Source: JBKCUA01 sp046318675
Lineage (GTDB): Bacteria > Pseudomonadota > Alphaproteobacteria > JAJTHO01
Direction of reading: 5' to 3'
Length of the DNA stretch: 55,498 bases
Assembly: GCA_046318675.1 (NCBI GenBank)
Contig: JBKCUA010000018.1
Location: 1-55,498, forward strand
Part shown: positions 34,514-43,600 of the stretch, one piece after another
Position numbering within the stretch: position 1 is the first letter of the stretch
Layout of the letters: the number at the start of each line of letters is the position of its first letter
Position numbers and translations under genes: made by a program
Notes under the pieces: generated by a model
Database searches by the model: none
Told to the model about the DNA's origin: nothing
Seen by the model: the letters and a program-made list of their open reading frames with translations, nothing else

Positions 34514-35446
34514 ATGAAAGCGTATATACACCTCCTGCGCCTTGATAAGCCTGTTGGAACGCTGTTGTTGCTGTGGCCGTGCTGGTGGGGGCTTGCTCTG
34601 CTGGTAACACACCCCGTGGAATGGGCGTATGGGTACTTTGCGCTGGGGGCATTATTGCTCCGCAGTGCCGGTTGTATTATCAATGATCTATGGGATAGGC
34701 ATATTGATCAACGTGTCCATCGCACCAAAAGCCGACCTCTATCCAGCGGCGCGGTGAGCGTACCGCAAGCACTGTTTGTATTGTTTTTATTACTTCTGGC
34801 TGGCCTGTGGGTGCTCATGCAGTTTTCTTTTTCCAGCATCGTCCTTGGACTTGCGGTAGTACCACTAGTGATTGCCTACCCTTTGGCCAAGCGATTTTTT
34901 GCACTGCCGCAACTTATACTGGGATTGGTGTTCTCATGGGGGGCATTGCTCGCTCCCTTTGCTGCATACAACCCTGATCCAAAATGTCTTTCCACAACCT
35001 GTATGCAAGAGATGCTCTCTTGGCCACTACTGGGGCAGATACCCGCCTTTGTGCCGTGGCTCTACGCAGCCTGTGTCCTGTGGACACTGGGCTACGACAC
35101 CCTTTATGCGTTGCAGGACATAAAGGACGACACCCGCCTGAACCTGCGCTCCTCCGCCCGCACCTTTGGCCGCTGGGTTAAGCCTATGATTGGTTTATGT
35201 TATAGTGGCATGATAGTGTGTTTAATACTGGCAGTTGATGTATCGGGATGGAATCTAGGGTACTTCGGCGGCCTGCTGATGAGTACAATGCTAATATTGC
35301 TTATTATCTCATTTCTGGTCTGGGTCATCGTTCCATTGGATACCAGCAATCCCACCGCCTGCGGTAATGCCTTCCGGGCAAACGGCTGGTTAGGGATGGC
35401 CATTTTTATCATCCTTTTTATTGTGCGGCCTTTTTATTCGTTATAG
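34514..35446 (+). CDS. ubiA: 4-hydroxybenzoate polyprenyltransferase UbiA
   Basis: UbiA prenylates 4-hydroxybenzoate in ubiquinone synthesis. The 310-residue membrane protein has about eight hydrophobic segments, the first Asp-rich motif NDLWDRHID (57-65) and the second GYDTLYALQDIKDD. RPLSSG follows the first motif as in the family. Its 3' end overlaps the 3' end of murB by 29 bases in convergent orientation. ispB, which makes the prenyl donor, is also in this window. Confidence 0.95.
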   Translation: MKAYIHLLRLDKPVGTLLLLWPCWWGLALLVTHPVEWAYGYFALGALLLRSAGCIINDLWDRHIDQRVHRTKSRPLSSGAVSVPQALFVLFLLLLAGLWVLMQFSFSSIVLGLAVVPLVIAYPLAKRFFALPQLILGLVFSWGALLAPFAAYNPDPKCLSTTCMQEMLSWPLLGQIPAFVPWLYAACVLWTLGYDTLYALQDIKDDTRLNLRSSARTFGRWVKPMIGLCYSGMIVCLILAVDVSGWNLGYFGGLLMSTMLILLIISFLVWVIVPLDTSNPTACGNAFRANGWLGMAIFIILFIVRPFYSL

Positions 35447-36344
35447 CCGATTTTATCCTATCCCCCACACAGCGAATCTCCCACCGCAGTTCTACGCCGC
35501 TGTGTTCCAGCACCCGGCGACAGACCTCAAGGGCGAGGTCTTCAATATCTTGACTCGTCGCCGTGCCAGTATTGATGAGAAAATTACAGTGCTTCTCCGA
35601 AACCATCGCCCCGCCGTAGCGCAGGCCGCGGCACCCGGCGGCATCAATAAGCCGCCACGCCTTATCACCCGGCGGGTTGGCAAAAGTGCTGCCCCCGGTA
35701 CGGGTGCCGATGGGCTGGGCTTCCTCCCGCATGGTGCGAATATGCGCCATGGTTGCGGCGATAACCTCTGCATCCCCACGATAGGTGCGCAGCACCGCGC
35801 CGATTATAATCCAATCATCAGGAAAGACGCTGTGACGGTACGACAGGCCAAGGTCTGCCGCCAGCACCGTATGAGTGTGACCACAGCGATCCACCGCCGT
35901 AACACTCTCCAACACGTCGGCCACTTCCGCCCCATAACACCCGGCGTTCATCCGCACCGCGCCGCCAATGCTTCCCGGCACGCCAATCAAAAACTCCAGC
36001 CCTGCCCGGCCATCCGCCGCCGCCGTCTGGGCAAGCGTAGCATCCAGTACCGCCGCGCCAACGCGATAGCTGTCCCCCTCTAAAGTAATATCGCCAAACC
36101 CCCGACCCAGCTTAATCACCACGCCAGCAATCCCGCCGTCCCGAACGAGGATATTTGATCCCGCCCCCAGTAAGGTAATGGGCACCCCGTCGGGCAGAGC
36201 TCTCAGAAAATCGGCCAAATCCAAAGCATCCGCCGGGCGAAACAACCAGTCCGCCGCCCCGCCGGTGCGGAACCAGGTCAGGGGGGCGAGGGGCGCGTTG
36301 GGGGTCAACCGTCCGCGAACGGGAATAGAGCAAAGGTCACGCAT
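35418..36344 (-). CDS. murB: UDP-N-acetylenolpyruvoylglucosamine reductase
   Basis: MurB reduces UDP-GlcNAc-enolpyruvate with NADPH and FAD. The 308-residue product has FRTGGAADWLF, the FAD-binding LLGAGSNILVRDGGIAGVVI, FLIGVPGSIGGAVRMNAGCYG, the catalytic-Ser segment GGSTFANPPGDKAW and the late Glu in VELRWEIRCVG. The sequence follows the short (type II-like) MurB pattern. It is inverted relative to murC, whereas the two are adjacent and co-directional in many alphaproteobacteria. Confidence 0.96.
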   Translation of the reverse strand: MRDLCSIPVRGRLTPNAPLAPLTWFRTGGAADWLFRPADALDLADFLRALPDGVPITLLGAGSNILVRDGGIAGVVIKLGRGFGDITLEGDSYRVGAAVLDATLAQTAAADGRAGLEFLIGVPGSIGGAVRMNAGCYGAEVADVLESVTAVDRCGHTHTVLAADLGLSYRHSVFPDDWIIIGAVLRTYRGDAEVIAATMAHIRTMREEAQPIGTRTGGSTFANPPGDKAWRLIDAAGCRGLRYGGAMVSEKHCNFLINTGTATSQDIEDLALEVCRRVLEHSGVELRWEIRCVGDRIKSAITNKKAAQ

Positions 36345-36411
36345 AGGATTTTACAACACTACTCCCTACAAAACCCTAGCCCCCTTTGGCTATCTGTTTT
36401 ATGCACACCCA

Positions 36412-37233
36412 ATGAACGACGAACGGATTTTACACCTTGTTTCCGATTCCACCGGGGAGACGGCCGGGAAGGTCATCCGCGCCTGCCTGGTGCAGTTTGA
36501 ACACGCCGTGGTGCGGGAACATTCATGGTCGTTTGTTCGCACCAAAGCCCAACTTGATGATGTAATTACTGAAATTCGCAAAAACCCTGGGTTTGTTCTG
36601 TTTACATTAGTGGAGGAAGAACTGCGCCAGACCATGTTCCAATTCTGTCGGGAAAATGGCCTGCCCCATGTGTCCATGCTCGATCCCATCTTGCTGGTGT
36701 TGGAGAATTACCTAGGCGTGCCCATGCGAGCACAACCGGGGCGGCAACACCGCCTTGATGCCGATTATTTTCGTCGTATTGAGGCCGTGGACTTCGCCGT
36801 CAACCACGACGATGGTCAAGGGGCACAAGACCTTGCCCGGGCTGATGTTGTCTTGGTGGGCTGCTCCCGGATGTCTAAGACACCCACCTGTATTTACCTA
36901 GCCTATCGGGGAATCAAGGCCGCCAATATTCCCTTTATTCCTGAAATTCCGTTGCCAGATATCCTTATAGAGTGTGGCCGCCTCGGCAAACCCCTCATCG
37001 TCGGTCTGACCCAAGACGCGGGGCATCTTATTAACATTCGCCGCTCGCGCCTGTCGGGGCTTGGGGCAAACATGGCCGCCGATTACGTCGAGCCCGAACA
37101 GGTCAAGGCTGAGCTGCTGGCGGCGCGGCGGCTGTTCACCGCGAATAACTGGCCGGTTATTGACGTAACCCGCCGATCGATTGAGGAAACCGCCGCGATG
37201 ATTATGCAATTACTCCATAAGGAACAAAACTGA
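36412..37233 (+). CDS. ppsR: PEP synthase/PPDK regulatory kinase-phosphorylase (DUF299)
   Basis: This family uses ADP to phosphorylate, and phosphate to reactivate, pyruvate phosphate dikinase or PEP synthase. From the ATG at 36412 the product is 273 residues and starts at the conserved ILHLVSDSTGETAGKV. The nucleotide-binding loop is GCSRMSKT (150-157), followed by PFIPEIPLP and GLTQDAGHLINIRRSRL. The target enzyme is not in the window, so PpsR versus PDRP cannot be decided; both are this fold. It shares TGATG with maf and is divergent from murB. Confidence 0.92.
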   Translation: MNDERILHLVSDSTGETAGKVIRACLVQFEHAVVREHSWSFVRTKAQLDDVITEIRKNPGFVLFTLVEEELRQTMFQFCRENGLPHVSMLDPILLVLENYLGVPMRAQPGRQHRLDADYFRRIEAVDFAVNHDDGQGAQDLARADVVLVGCSRMSKTPTCIYLAYRGIKAANIPFIPEIPLPDILIECGRLGKPLIVGLTQDAGHLINIRRSRLSGLGANMAADYVEPEQVKAELLAARRLFTANNWPVIDVTRRSIEETAAMIMQLLHKEQN

Positions 37234-37862
37234 TGGGCTTCATGGCACCCTTGCCTTGGCAGGCACCAACCCCCACCCTCATTCTTGCTTCCGGCAGCCA
37301 GACCCGGCGGGAATTGTGCGAACGCATTGGTCTGACGGTGCAGGTGTATCCCGCCGATGTGGATGAAGATGCCTTGCGCCGCGCCAATCCTTCCTTATCC
37401 GCCGGCTCCATGGCCGAAATGCTGGCCTGCGCCAAGGCCGAGGCTATCAGTTGGCTTTTTCCTAATGCCCTCGTTATCGGTGCCGATCAAACCTTGGAAA
37501 CATCCGATGGCCGGATGTTCAACAAAGCCAGTTCCCGAGATGACGCCGCCCAGCAATTGCGCACCCTCAGCAATGCCGTCCATCGCCTGCATGGGGGCAT
37601 AGCATTAGCACAAGGCGGACAAACCCTTTGGCGGTATACAAGCGTTGCCCGAATGACCGTTCGTCCTCTCAGCGAAGCTTTTATTCGTCAGTATCTTGAT
37701 ATGCTTGGTGGCGACGCATTGCGATCCGTTGGCTGTTACCAATACGAGGGCTTAGGGATGCATTTGTTCAGTGCCGTAGAGGGGGAATACAGTGCCATCT
37801 TGGGACTACCCCTACCCGCACTACTGGAACGATTGCGGGGACTTGGTGTTTTAGCGGGATAA
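37233..37862 (+). CDS. maf: Maf-family nucleoside triphosphate pyrophosphatase
   Basis: Maf proteins hydrolyse non-canonical or surplus nucleoside triphosphates and affect cell division. The 209-residue product has LILASGSQTRRELCERIG, VIGADQTLE with the catalytic Asp, the following NKASSRDDAAQQLRTLS helix and RLHGG. The ppsR-maf pair recurs in alphaproteobacteria, often followed by aroE; aroE is missing here. Confidence 0.92.
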   Translation: MGFMAPLPWQAPTPTLILASGSQTRRELCERIGLTVQVYPADVDEDALRRANPSLSAGSMAEMLACAKAEAISWLFPNALVIGADQTLETSDGRMFNKASSRDDAAQQLRTLSNAVHRLHGGIALAQGGQTLWRYTSVARMTVRPLSEAFIRQYLDMLGGDALRSVGCYQYEGLGMHLFSAVEGEYSAILGLPLPALLERLRGLGVLAG

Positions 37863-37947
37863 TGCTTCCGCAAACTCCATATTCAACGCCCCTCTTGCAT
37901 GAAAGCAAACTGTCTGCTACCACCCGGCAAGACCTTAAGGATGTATC

Positions 37948-38499
37948 TTGTCTAAAGCTTCCACTCTTTCTTCTGCTCGTCGTTATTCGACTGCGTTGTT
38001 GCGCGTTGCGACAAGCAGCAATAATGTTACTGCGGTGGCTGATGCTTGTCGTGACTTGCAAAAACTTATTGAGCACTCCCCCATATTAACCAATGCCATC
38101 AAGCATCAGGGACTATCATCGGAGCAAAAAGGCACCGCCCTCCTTGAAATAGCAAAAAAACAGCACACTCATGAGATTGTGTGCAATCTGATTCATTTAC
38201 TCAAACGCAATCGACGTTTGCACCTTCTCCCCGCTATTCTGACACAGGTTGACAAAGACTCTGACACACTCGCTGGGGTGGTTGATGCGGTGGCAAGCGC
38301 ACCGGTAGCCCTTAATACCGAACAAATTCAAGTATTACAAAAAACCATTGCCAATAGCACGGGTTCCGTGGTGCGCTTGCATACTACTGTTGATCCGCGC
38401 TTACTGGATGGTATCACCATTCGTGTCGGTGGGCGTTTTTACGATGCCTCTGGCCTTACCAAAATTCGTCGCCTACGCCAAGCGATGGAAGTTCTCTAA
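37948..38499 (+). CDS. atpH: F1 ATP synthase delta subunit
   Basis: Delta links the F1 head to the peripheral stalk. The 183-residue product has the typical N-terminal helical domain beginning ARRYSTALLRVA and the C-terminal VVRLHTTVDPRLLDGITIRVGGRFYDASG. The start is TTG with AAGG about 7 bases upstream. It opens the operon atpHAG-protease-atpDC; the Fo genes are not in the window. The 85 bases before it contain no convincing promoter. Confidence 0.93.
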   Translation: MSKASTLSSARRYSTALLRVATSSNNVTAVADACRDLQKLIEHSPILTNAIKHQGLSSEQKGTALLEIAKKQHTHEIVCNLIHLLKRNRRLHLLPAILTQVDKDSDTLAGVVDAVASAPVALNTEQIQVLQKTIANSTGSVVRLHTTVDPRLLDGITIRVGGRFYDASGLTKIRRLRQAMEVL

Positions 38500-38519
38500 A
38501 ACAAACGGAAAAGTGATTT

Positions 38520-40052
38520 ATGACTCTTGCTACTGCTGAAATTTCCGCCATTCTTGAAAAACATATCAAGAATTTTAGTGCCTCAACCGATGTGGCTGAG
38601 GTTGGTGCTGTAGTTTCCATCGGTGATGGTATTGCCCGGATTCATGGGCTTGAAAATGTCCGCGCTGGCGAAATGGTGGAATTTTCTTCTGGCCTCAAAG
38701 GTGTGGCCTTAAACTTAGAATCCGATAACGTCGGGGTAGTGGTGTTTGGCGATTCGGCTCACATTCGTGAAGGCGACATTGTCAAGCGTAGTGGGGCTAT
38801 TCTTGACGTCCCGGTTGGTAAAGCCCTGCTTGGCCGGGTTGTGGATGCCTTAGGCAATCCTATTGACGGCAAAGGCCCACTCTTGACCAAGGAACGTCGC
38901 CGGATTGAAACCAAAGCCCCCGGCATTGTGGATCGGCAATCGGTGAGCGAGCCACTGCAAACCGGGATAAAATCCATTGATACTTTGGTGCCCATTGGCC
39001 GTGGCCAGCGGGAGCTTATCATTGGTGATCGCCAAACCGGCAAAACCACGGTAGCCATTGATACCATACTGAATCAAAAGGTAAGCAACGATGCCCTGCC
39101 GGAAAACCAGCGGGTATTTTGTATCTATGTTGCTATTGGCCAGAAACGCTCCACCGTTGCTCAGATTGTCAAAACTCTCGAAGAAAAAGGAGCGATGTCT
39201 TATTCTGTTGTGGTGGCAGCAACAGCGTCCGATCCAGCGCCGATGCAATTTCTATCGGCCTATACCGGTTGTGCCATTGGTGAATTTTTCCGGGATAACG
39301 GTATGCATGCTCTGATCATCTACGATGATCTCTCTAAGCAAGCTGTGGCCTACCGTCAGATGTCCTTGTTGCTTCGTCGCCCCCCCGGACGCGAAGCCTA
39401 TCCTGGGGATGTTTTTTATATCCACTCTCGCCTTTTGGAGCGAGCCGCGAAAATGTCCAATGAGCGTGGCGGTGGCTCCCTGACGGCTTTGCCTATCATT
39501 GAAACCCAAGCTGGGGACGTCTCGGCCTATATTCCAACCAATGTTATTTCGATCACCGACGGTCAGATTTTCTTAGAAACTGGATTGTTCTATAAGGGCA
39601 TTCGTCCGGCGATTAACGTCGGTCTTTCTGTGTCACGGGTTGGTTCGGCGGCGCAAACAAAGGCCATGAAACAGGTAGCAGGAACCATTAAGTTAGAACT
39701 CGCCCAATATCGTGAGATGCAGGCTTTTGCTCAGTTTGCCTCGGATCTGGATGCGGCTACGCAAAAGCTGCTGGGTCGCGGAGCGCGCCTGACAGAGCTA
39801 CTCAAGCAACCCCAGCTCAGCCCACTGCCCTTTGAAGAACAGGTGGCCGTCATCTATGCCGGGGTGCGTGGATATCTCGATGATATTGATACAAAAAACA
39901 TCACCCGATTTGAGGCTGAATTCTTGGCGTTTCTGCGCTCCTTGCATCGCGTGATGCTGGAACGTGTTCGCAATGATAAGAAACTCAGCGACGCCGATGA
40001 GCAAGAGCTCAAAAGTGCCTTGGTCAACTTCAAAAAATCCTTTATGCCGTAA
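38520..40052 (+). CDS. atpA: F1 ATP synthase alpha subunit
   Basis: Non-catalytic nucleotide-binding subunit of F1. The 510-residue product has the beta-barrel start EVGAVVSIGDGIARIHGL, Walker A GDRQTGKT (169-176), IIYDDLSKQAVAYRQMSLLLRRPPGREA and the alpha-specific NVGLSVSRVGSAAQTKAMKQVAG. Length and motifs are normal. It sits 20 bases after atpH and 5 before atpG. Confidence 0.98.
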   Translation: MTLATAEISAILEKHIKNFSASTDVAEVGAVVSIGDGIARIHGLENVRAGEMVEFSSGLKGVALNLESDNVGVVVFGDSAHIREGDIVKRSGAILDVPVGKALLGRVVDALGNPIDGKGPLLTKERRRIETKAPGIVDRQSVSEPLQTGIKSIDTLVPIGRGQRELIIGDRQTGKTTVAIDTILNQKVSNDALPENQRVFCIYVAIGQKRSTVAQIVKTLEEKGAMSYSVVVAATASDPAPMQFLSAYTGCAIGEFFRDNGMHALIIYDDLSKQAVAYRQMSLLLRRPPGREAYPGDVFYIHSRLLERAAKMSNERGGGSLTALPIIETQAGDVSAYIPTNVISITDGQIFLETGLFYKGIRPAINVGLSVSRVGSAAQTKAMKQVAGTIKLELAQYREMQAFAQFASDLDAATQKLLGRGARLTELLKQPQLSPLPFEEQVAVIYAGVRGYLDDIDTKNITRFEAEFLAFLRSLHRVMLERVRNDKKLSDADEQELKSALVNFKKSFMP

Positions 40053-40057
40053 GTATT

Positions 40058-40951
40058 ATGGCCAGCCTCAAAGAACAACGTCTACGGATTGCCAGCGTTA
40101 AATCAACGCAAAAAATCACCTCGGCCATGAAAATGGTGGCAGCAGCAAAGCTTCGCCGCGCTCAGGAGGCCGCGATTGCTGGACGTCCTTATGCCGCAAA
40201 AATGGCCGCGATGCTCGCGGCAGTGCTGGGTTCCGGCTATCAACCTGATGAGGCATTACCGCTGTTGAATGGTACGGGCACGGATAAGGTTCACCTGTTG
40301 ATCATTATTGGAACAGATAGGGGGTTGTGCGGGGGATTCAATACCCAGATATTCCGGGCTGCCCGGCGGCAGATTCGGGATTTAGAGGAGTCCGGGAAGA
40401 CTGTTAAGCTATTATGCATTGGCCGTAAAGCTAGGGATGTCTTTACCCGTGAATTTGGTAAAAAAGTCATCGCCAGCTACACTGACCTCACCCGCAAAGG
40501 GATTAGCTACGATGCTATAGCCCAAATTACTTCCCGTCTTCAGGACTTACTGGCCGAAGGCGCCTTTGATGTCTGTCAAGTGCTGTACAACAAATTTCGC
40601 TCCGCCATGGTACAAACCCCTACCTGGATGCAAATCATTCCCCTCCCCGACAGTGATGCGTGGATTCCCGAAAGCGGTGTGCCTAACAAATTACGGGCAC
40701 AATATGAATTTGAACCCTCAGCGCAGGAGCTGCTAACAACGTTGTTGCCCCGCAACCTAACGGTACAATTATACGGTGCCTTGCTCGATTCTATTGCCAG
40801 CGAACACGGTGCTCGAATGACCGCCATGGACAATGCCACCCGCAACGCCGGTGATATGATCCGCAACCTGACCCTCTCCTACAACCGTACCCGCCAGGCG
40901 ATGATTACCAAGGAACTGATTGAAATTATTTCCGGGGCGGAGGCATTGTAA
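40058..40951 (+). CDS. atpG: F1 ATP synthase gamma subunit
   Basis: Gamma is the central rotor shaft. The 297-residue product has the N-terminal helix LRIASVKSTQKITSAMKMVAAAKLRRAQ, the IIGTDRGLCGGFN block and the C-terminal helix SEHGARMTAMDNATRNAGDMIRNLTLSYNRTRQAMITKEL. Its stop codon directly abuts the start of the aspartic protease gene, which separates it from atpD. Confidence 0.97.
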   Translation: MASLKEQRLRIASVKSTQKITSAMKMVAAAKLRRAQEAAIAGRPYAAKMAAMLAAVLGSGYQPDEALPLLNGTGTDKVHLLIIIGTDRGLCGGFNTQIFRAARRQIRDLEESGKTVKLLCIGRKARDVFTREFGKKVIASYTDLTRKGISYDAIAQITSRLQDLLAEGAFDVCQVLYNKFRSAMVQTPTWMQIIPLPDSDAWIPESGVPNKLRAQYEFEPSAQELLTTLLPRNLTVQLYGALLDSIASEHGARMTAMDNATRNAGDMIRNLTLSYNRTRQAMITKELIEIISGAEAL

Positions 40952-41362
40952 ATGGGTCTAGTTTACGCCAATATTGAGCTGCAAAGCGCACGTCATGTTG
41001 ACGTTCCTGGGATTATAGTTAATGCTTTGGTGGATTCTGGCGCGATGACGCTGTGCATCCCTGAGCATATGGCTCTACAATTAAAGCTTGATAAGCTCGA
41101 AGATAGAGAAGTAGTGCTGGGCGATGGCCGCCATATCTCCTGCCCTTTTGTTGGCCCGGTGCGGGTGCGTTTTGAAAACCGCCAAACCTTTGTTGGGGCA
41201 ATGGTATTGGGTGATGAGGTTTTACTTGGGGCTATTCCCATGGAAGACATGGACGTGCTGATTCATCCACTCAACCAAAAACTGATGGTCAATCCGGCTA
41301 ACCCCAATATGGCCTGCATTAAGGTTAAACATCTTTCTTCTTATCAAACGGTGAACTCATGA
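40952..41362 (+). CDS. clan AA (retropepsin-like) aspartic protease inside the ATP synthase operon
   Basis: The 136-residue product has a retropepsin-type active-site segment, IVNALVDSGAMTLCIPEHM (Asp28-Ser29-Gly30), and a later LLGAIPMEDMDVLI (91-104), matching the hydrophobic-hydrophobic-Gly motif that closes the retropepsin fold. It resembles stand-alone bacterial clan AA aspartic proteases of about 120 residues, which would act as dimers. No signal peptide or membrane anchor is visible, so it is probably cytoplasmic. Its ATG abuts the atpG stop, and its own stop overlaps the atpD start (ATGA), so it is translated with F1. Substrate and role are unknown. A hypothetical role is in F1 assembly, processing or turnover. 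Confidence 0.85.
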   Translation: MGLVYANIELQSARHVDVPGIIVNALVDSGAMTLCIPEHMALQLKLDKLEDREVVLGDGRHISCPFVGPVRVRFENRQTFVGAMVLGDEVLLGAIPMEDMDVLIHPLNQKLMVNPANPNMACIKVKHLSSYQTVNS

Positions 41363-42777
41363 ACAACAAAGGCTCTATCGACCAAATTATTGGCCCCGTC
41401 GTGGACGTGCGCTTTGAGGGGGCTTTGCCTGCCATTCTTAATGCTCTCGAAACAGAGGTGGATGGCCAACGCCTTGTATTAGAAGTTGCTTCACACCTTG
41501 GCGAAAATGTTGTTCGCGCGATTGCCATGGATGCCACCGATGGCCTTGTCCGTGGTCAGGCCGTGCGGGACTTGGGTGCGCCCATCACCGTGCCCGTTGG
41601 TCGGGAAACATTGGGGCGTATTCTCAACGTCATTGGTGAGCCGATTGATGAGCGGGGTCCAGTGAAAACCAGCCGTAGCCTTCCCATACACCGCGACGCC
41701 CCAGCATTAGTGGATCAATCCACAGAAACAAAAATTCTGGTTACTGGTATTAAAGTTGTTGACCTTCTTGCCCCGTATTCCCGGGGCGGGAAAGTAGGTC
41801 TGTTCGGCGGTGCTGGGGTAGGTAAAACCGTCTTGATCATGGAACTTATCAACAACATTGCCAAAGCCCACGGCGGGTATTCAGTTTTTGCCGGGGTTGG
41901 GGAACGAACCCGGGAAGGAAATGATCTCTATCATGAAATGATTGATTCCGGGGTTATCAAACTTGACGGGGAAGGTTCCAAAGCTGCCCTCGTATATGGC
42001 CAAATGAACGAGCCCCCAGGAGCACGGGCGCGGGTAGCCTTGACCGGCTTAACCTTAGCGGAATATTTCCGTGACGAGGAAGGCCAAGACGTTCTTTTCT
42101 TTGTTGATAACATCTTCCGCTTTACCCAAGCAGGATCAGAAGTATCCGCACTGCTTGGCCGTATTCCCTCCGCCGTGGGGTATCAACCTACCTTGGCCAA
42201 TGAAATGGGGGCGTTACAAGAACGGATTACCTCAACTAAGCACGGTTCCATCACCTCGGTTCAGGCTATTTATGTTCCCGCCGATGATTTGACTGATCCT
42301 GCACCGGCTACATCGTTTGCCCACTTAGATGCCACCACCGTGCTCAATCGCGCTATTGCCGAACAAGGGATTTATCCGGCCGTAGATCCGCTGGATTCCA
42401 CCTCACGCATTTTATCGGCTGATATTGTCGGGGATGAGCATTACAAGGTTGCCCGCGAAGTACAGCGGGTACTGCAAACCTACAAATCCTTGCAAGACAT
42501 TATTGCCATTCTGGGAATGGATGAATTGTCTGAGGAGGATAAACTCATCGTCGCCCGTGCACGAAAAATTCAACGCTTCTTGTCCCAGCCGTTCCACGTT
42601 GCCGAGGTCTTTACCGGCACCCCAGGCGTGTTTGTCAAAATTGAGGACACCATCAAGGGCTTTAAAGGGATCGTTTCGGGCAAGTATGACGACCTACCGG
42701 AAAGTGCCTTCTACATGGTCGGCACTATTGAGGAAGCCGAAGCCAAAGCCCGCAAGCTGCTGGCCGAGGTCGCCTGA
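41359..42777 (+). CDS. atpD: F1 ATP synthase beta subunit
   Basis: Catalytic subunit of F1. The 472-residue product shows IDQIIGPVVDVRF, Walker A GGAGVGKT (150-157), GERTREGNDLYHEM, the DELSEED loop (here DELSEED before KLIVARARKIQRF) and the C-terminal domain. All catalytic motifs are intact. It starts inside the stop of the aspartic protease gene rather than following atpG directly, and atpC follows 2 bases after its stop. Confidence 0.98.
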   Translation: MNNKGSIDQIIGPVVDVRFEGALPAILNALETEVDGQRLVLEVASHLGENVVRAIAMDATDGLVRGQAVRDLGAPITVPVGRETLGRILNVIGEPIDERGPVKTSRSLPIHRDAPALVDQSTETKILVTGIKVVDLLAPYSRGGKVGLFGGAGVGKTVLIMELINNIAKAHGGYSVFAGVGERTREGNDLYHEMIDSGVIKLDGEGSKAALVYGQMNEPPGARARVALTGLTLAEYFRDEEGQDVLFFVDNIFRFTQAGSEVSALLGRIPSAVGYQPTLANEMGALQERITSTKHGSITSVQAIYVPADDLTDPAPATSFAHLDATTVLNRAIAEQGIYPAVDPLDSTSRILSADIVGDEHYKVAREVQRVLQTYKSLQDIIAILGMDELSEEDKLIVARARKIQRFLSQPFHVAEVFTGTPGVFVKIEDTIKGFKGIVSGKYDDLPESAFYMVGTIEEAEAKARKLLAEVA

Positions 42778-42779
42778 GC

Positions 42780-43046
42780 ATGAGCGAACTCTTCCTCACC
42801 GAGATTATCACCCCAGAAAAAACCGTCTTTAGCGGCAAGGTGGTTCTGGCCACAGTTCCCGCAACCGATGGTCAGATGGGCGTGATGGCTCACCACGCGC
42901 CGTTGCTGGCCAGCCTTGAAGAAGGGGAAATTATTCTTACCCGAAATCTCGATGGCAGCGGTACGCCTCTGCGCCATAACATCAGCGGCGGGTTTGTAGA
43001 AATTAGCAATAACCGGTGCACCATCCTGGCGGAACGCCTCATCTAG
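42780..43046 (+). CDS. atpC: F1 ATP synthase epsilon subunit, short form
   Basis: Epsilon forms the foot of the rotor and couples gamma to the c-ring. The 88-residue product covers the N-terminal beta-sandwich (LTEIITPEKTVFSG, MGVMAHHAPLLASLEEGEI, NISGGFVEISNNRCTILAER) and stops at LI. The C-terminal two-helix domain that inhibits ATP hydrolysis in many bacteria is absent; usual length is about 130-140. No remnant of it is readable before greA, 15 bases on. The truncation seems genuine rather than a frameshift, since the stop falls exactly at the domain border. Confidence 0.92.
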   Translation: MSELFLTEIITPEKTVFSGKVVLATVPATDGQMGVMAHHAPLLASLEEGEIILTRNLDGSGTPLRHNISGGFVEISNNRCTILAERLI

Positions 43047-43061
43047 CAAAGGATAACGGCT

Positions 43062-43538
43062 ATGGAAAAGATTCCCATGACCCTTAAGGGCTATGAACGC
43101 TTGCAGGCCGAACTAAAACACCTCAAAAGCGTTGAACGCCCTGCTGTCATTCGCGCCATTGCCGAGGCGCGGGAACACGGTGACCTATCGGAAAACGCCG
43201 AATACGCTGCCGCCCGCGAAAAACAAAGCTTCATTGAAGGCCGGATTGAAGAACTCGACGCCAAAACCAGCCGCGCCGATGTGATTGACCCCAAAAAACT
43301 CAGCGGCGACAAGGCCGTCTTCGGTGCCCACGTCACCGTAGTAGATGAAGACACCGAACAGGAAATTACCTACCAACTCGTTGGCGTGGACGAAGCCGAC
43401 ATTCACCAAGGTCGCCTGTCCATCACCGCCCCCCTTGGCAAAGCCCTCATCGGCAAGAAAAAAGGCGACAGCGTTGAGGTTCGCACCCCCGGCGGGGTGA
43501 AGGCATATGCGGTGCTGAAAATTGCGTTTATTGGGTAA
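43062..43538 (+). CDS. greA: transcription elongation factor GreA
   Basis: GreA stimulates RNA cleavage by backtracked RNA polymerase. The 158-residue product has the N-terminal coiled coil with the acidic tip HGDLSENAEYAAAREKQ, IEELDAKTSRADVID, and the C-terminal ITAPLGKALIGKKKGDSVEVRTPGG domain. ATG at 43062 gives MEKIPMTLKGYERL, the usual start. It lies 15 bases after atpC and probably shares its transcript, an unusual linkage (carB-greA is common). Confidence 0.96.
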   Translation: MEKIPMTLKGYERLQAELKHLKSVERPAVIRAIAEAREHGDLSENAEYAAAREKQSFIEGRIEELDAKTSRADVIDPKKLSGDKAVFGAHVTVVDEDTEQEITYQLVGVDEADIHQGRLSITAPLGKALIGKKKGDSVEVRTPGGVKAYAVLKIAFIG

Positions 43539-43600
43539 TGGGTTCAAAAGGAATATTAGGGTAAATATATATTATATAATGTTTTATTGTCATTTTCTTA

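Noticed and set aside
35421..36083. 220-codon plus-strand frame over murB
   Set aside because: Shadow of murB; His/Arg/Pro-rich and unrelated to any family.
36178..36411. 78-residue N-terminal extension of PpsR
   Set aside because: It overlaps murB on the other strand and the conserved protein starts at 36412.
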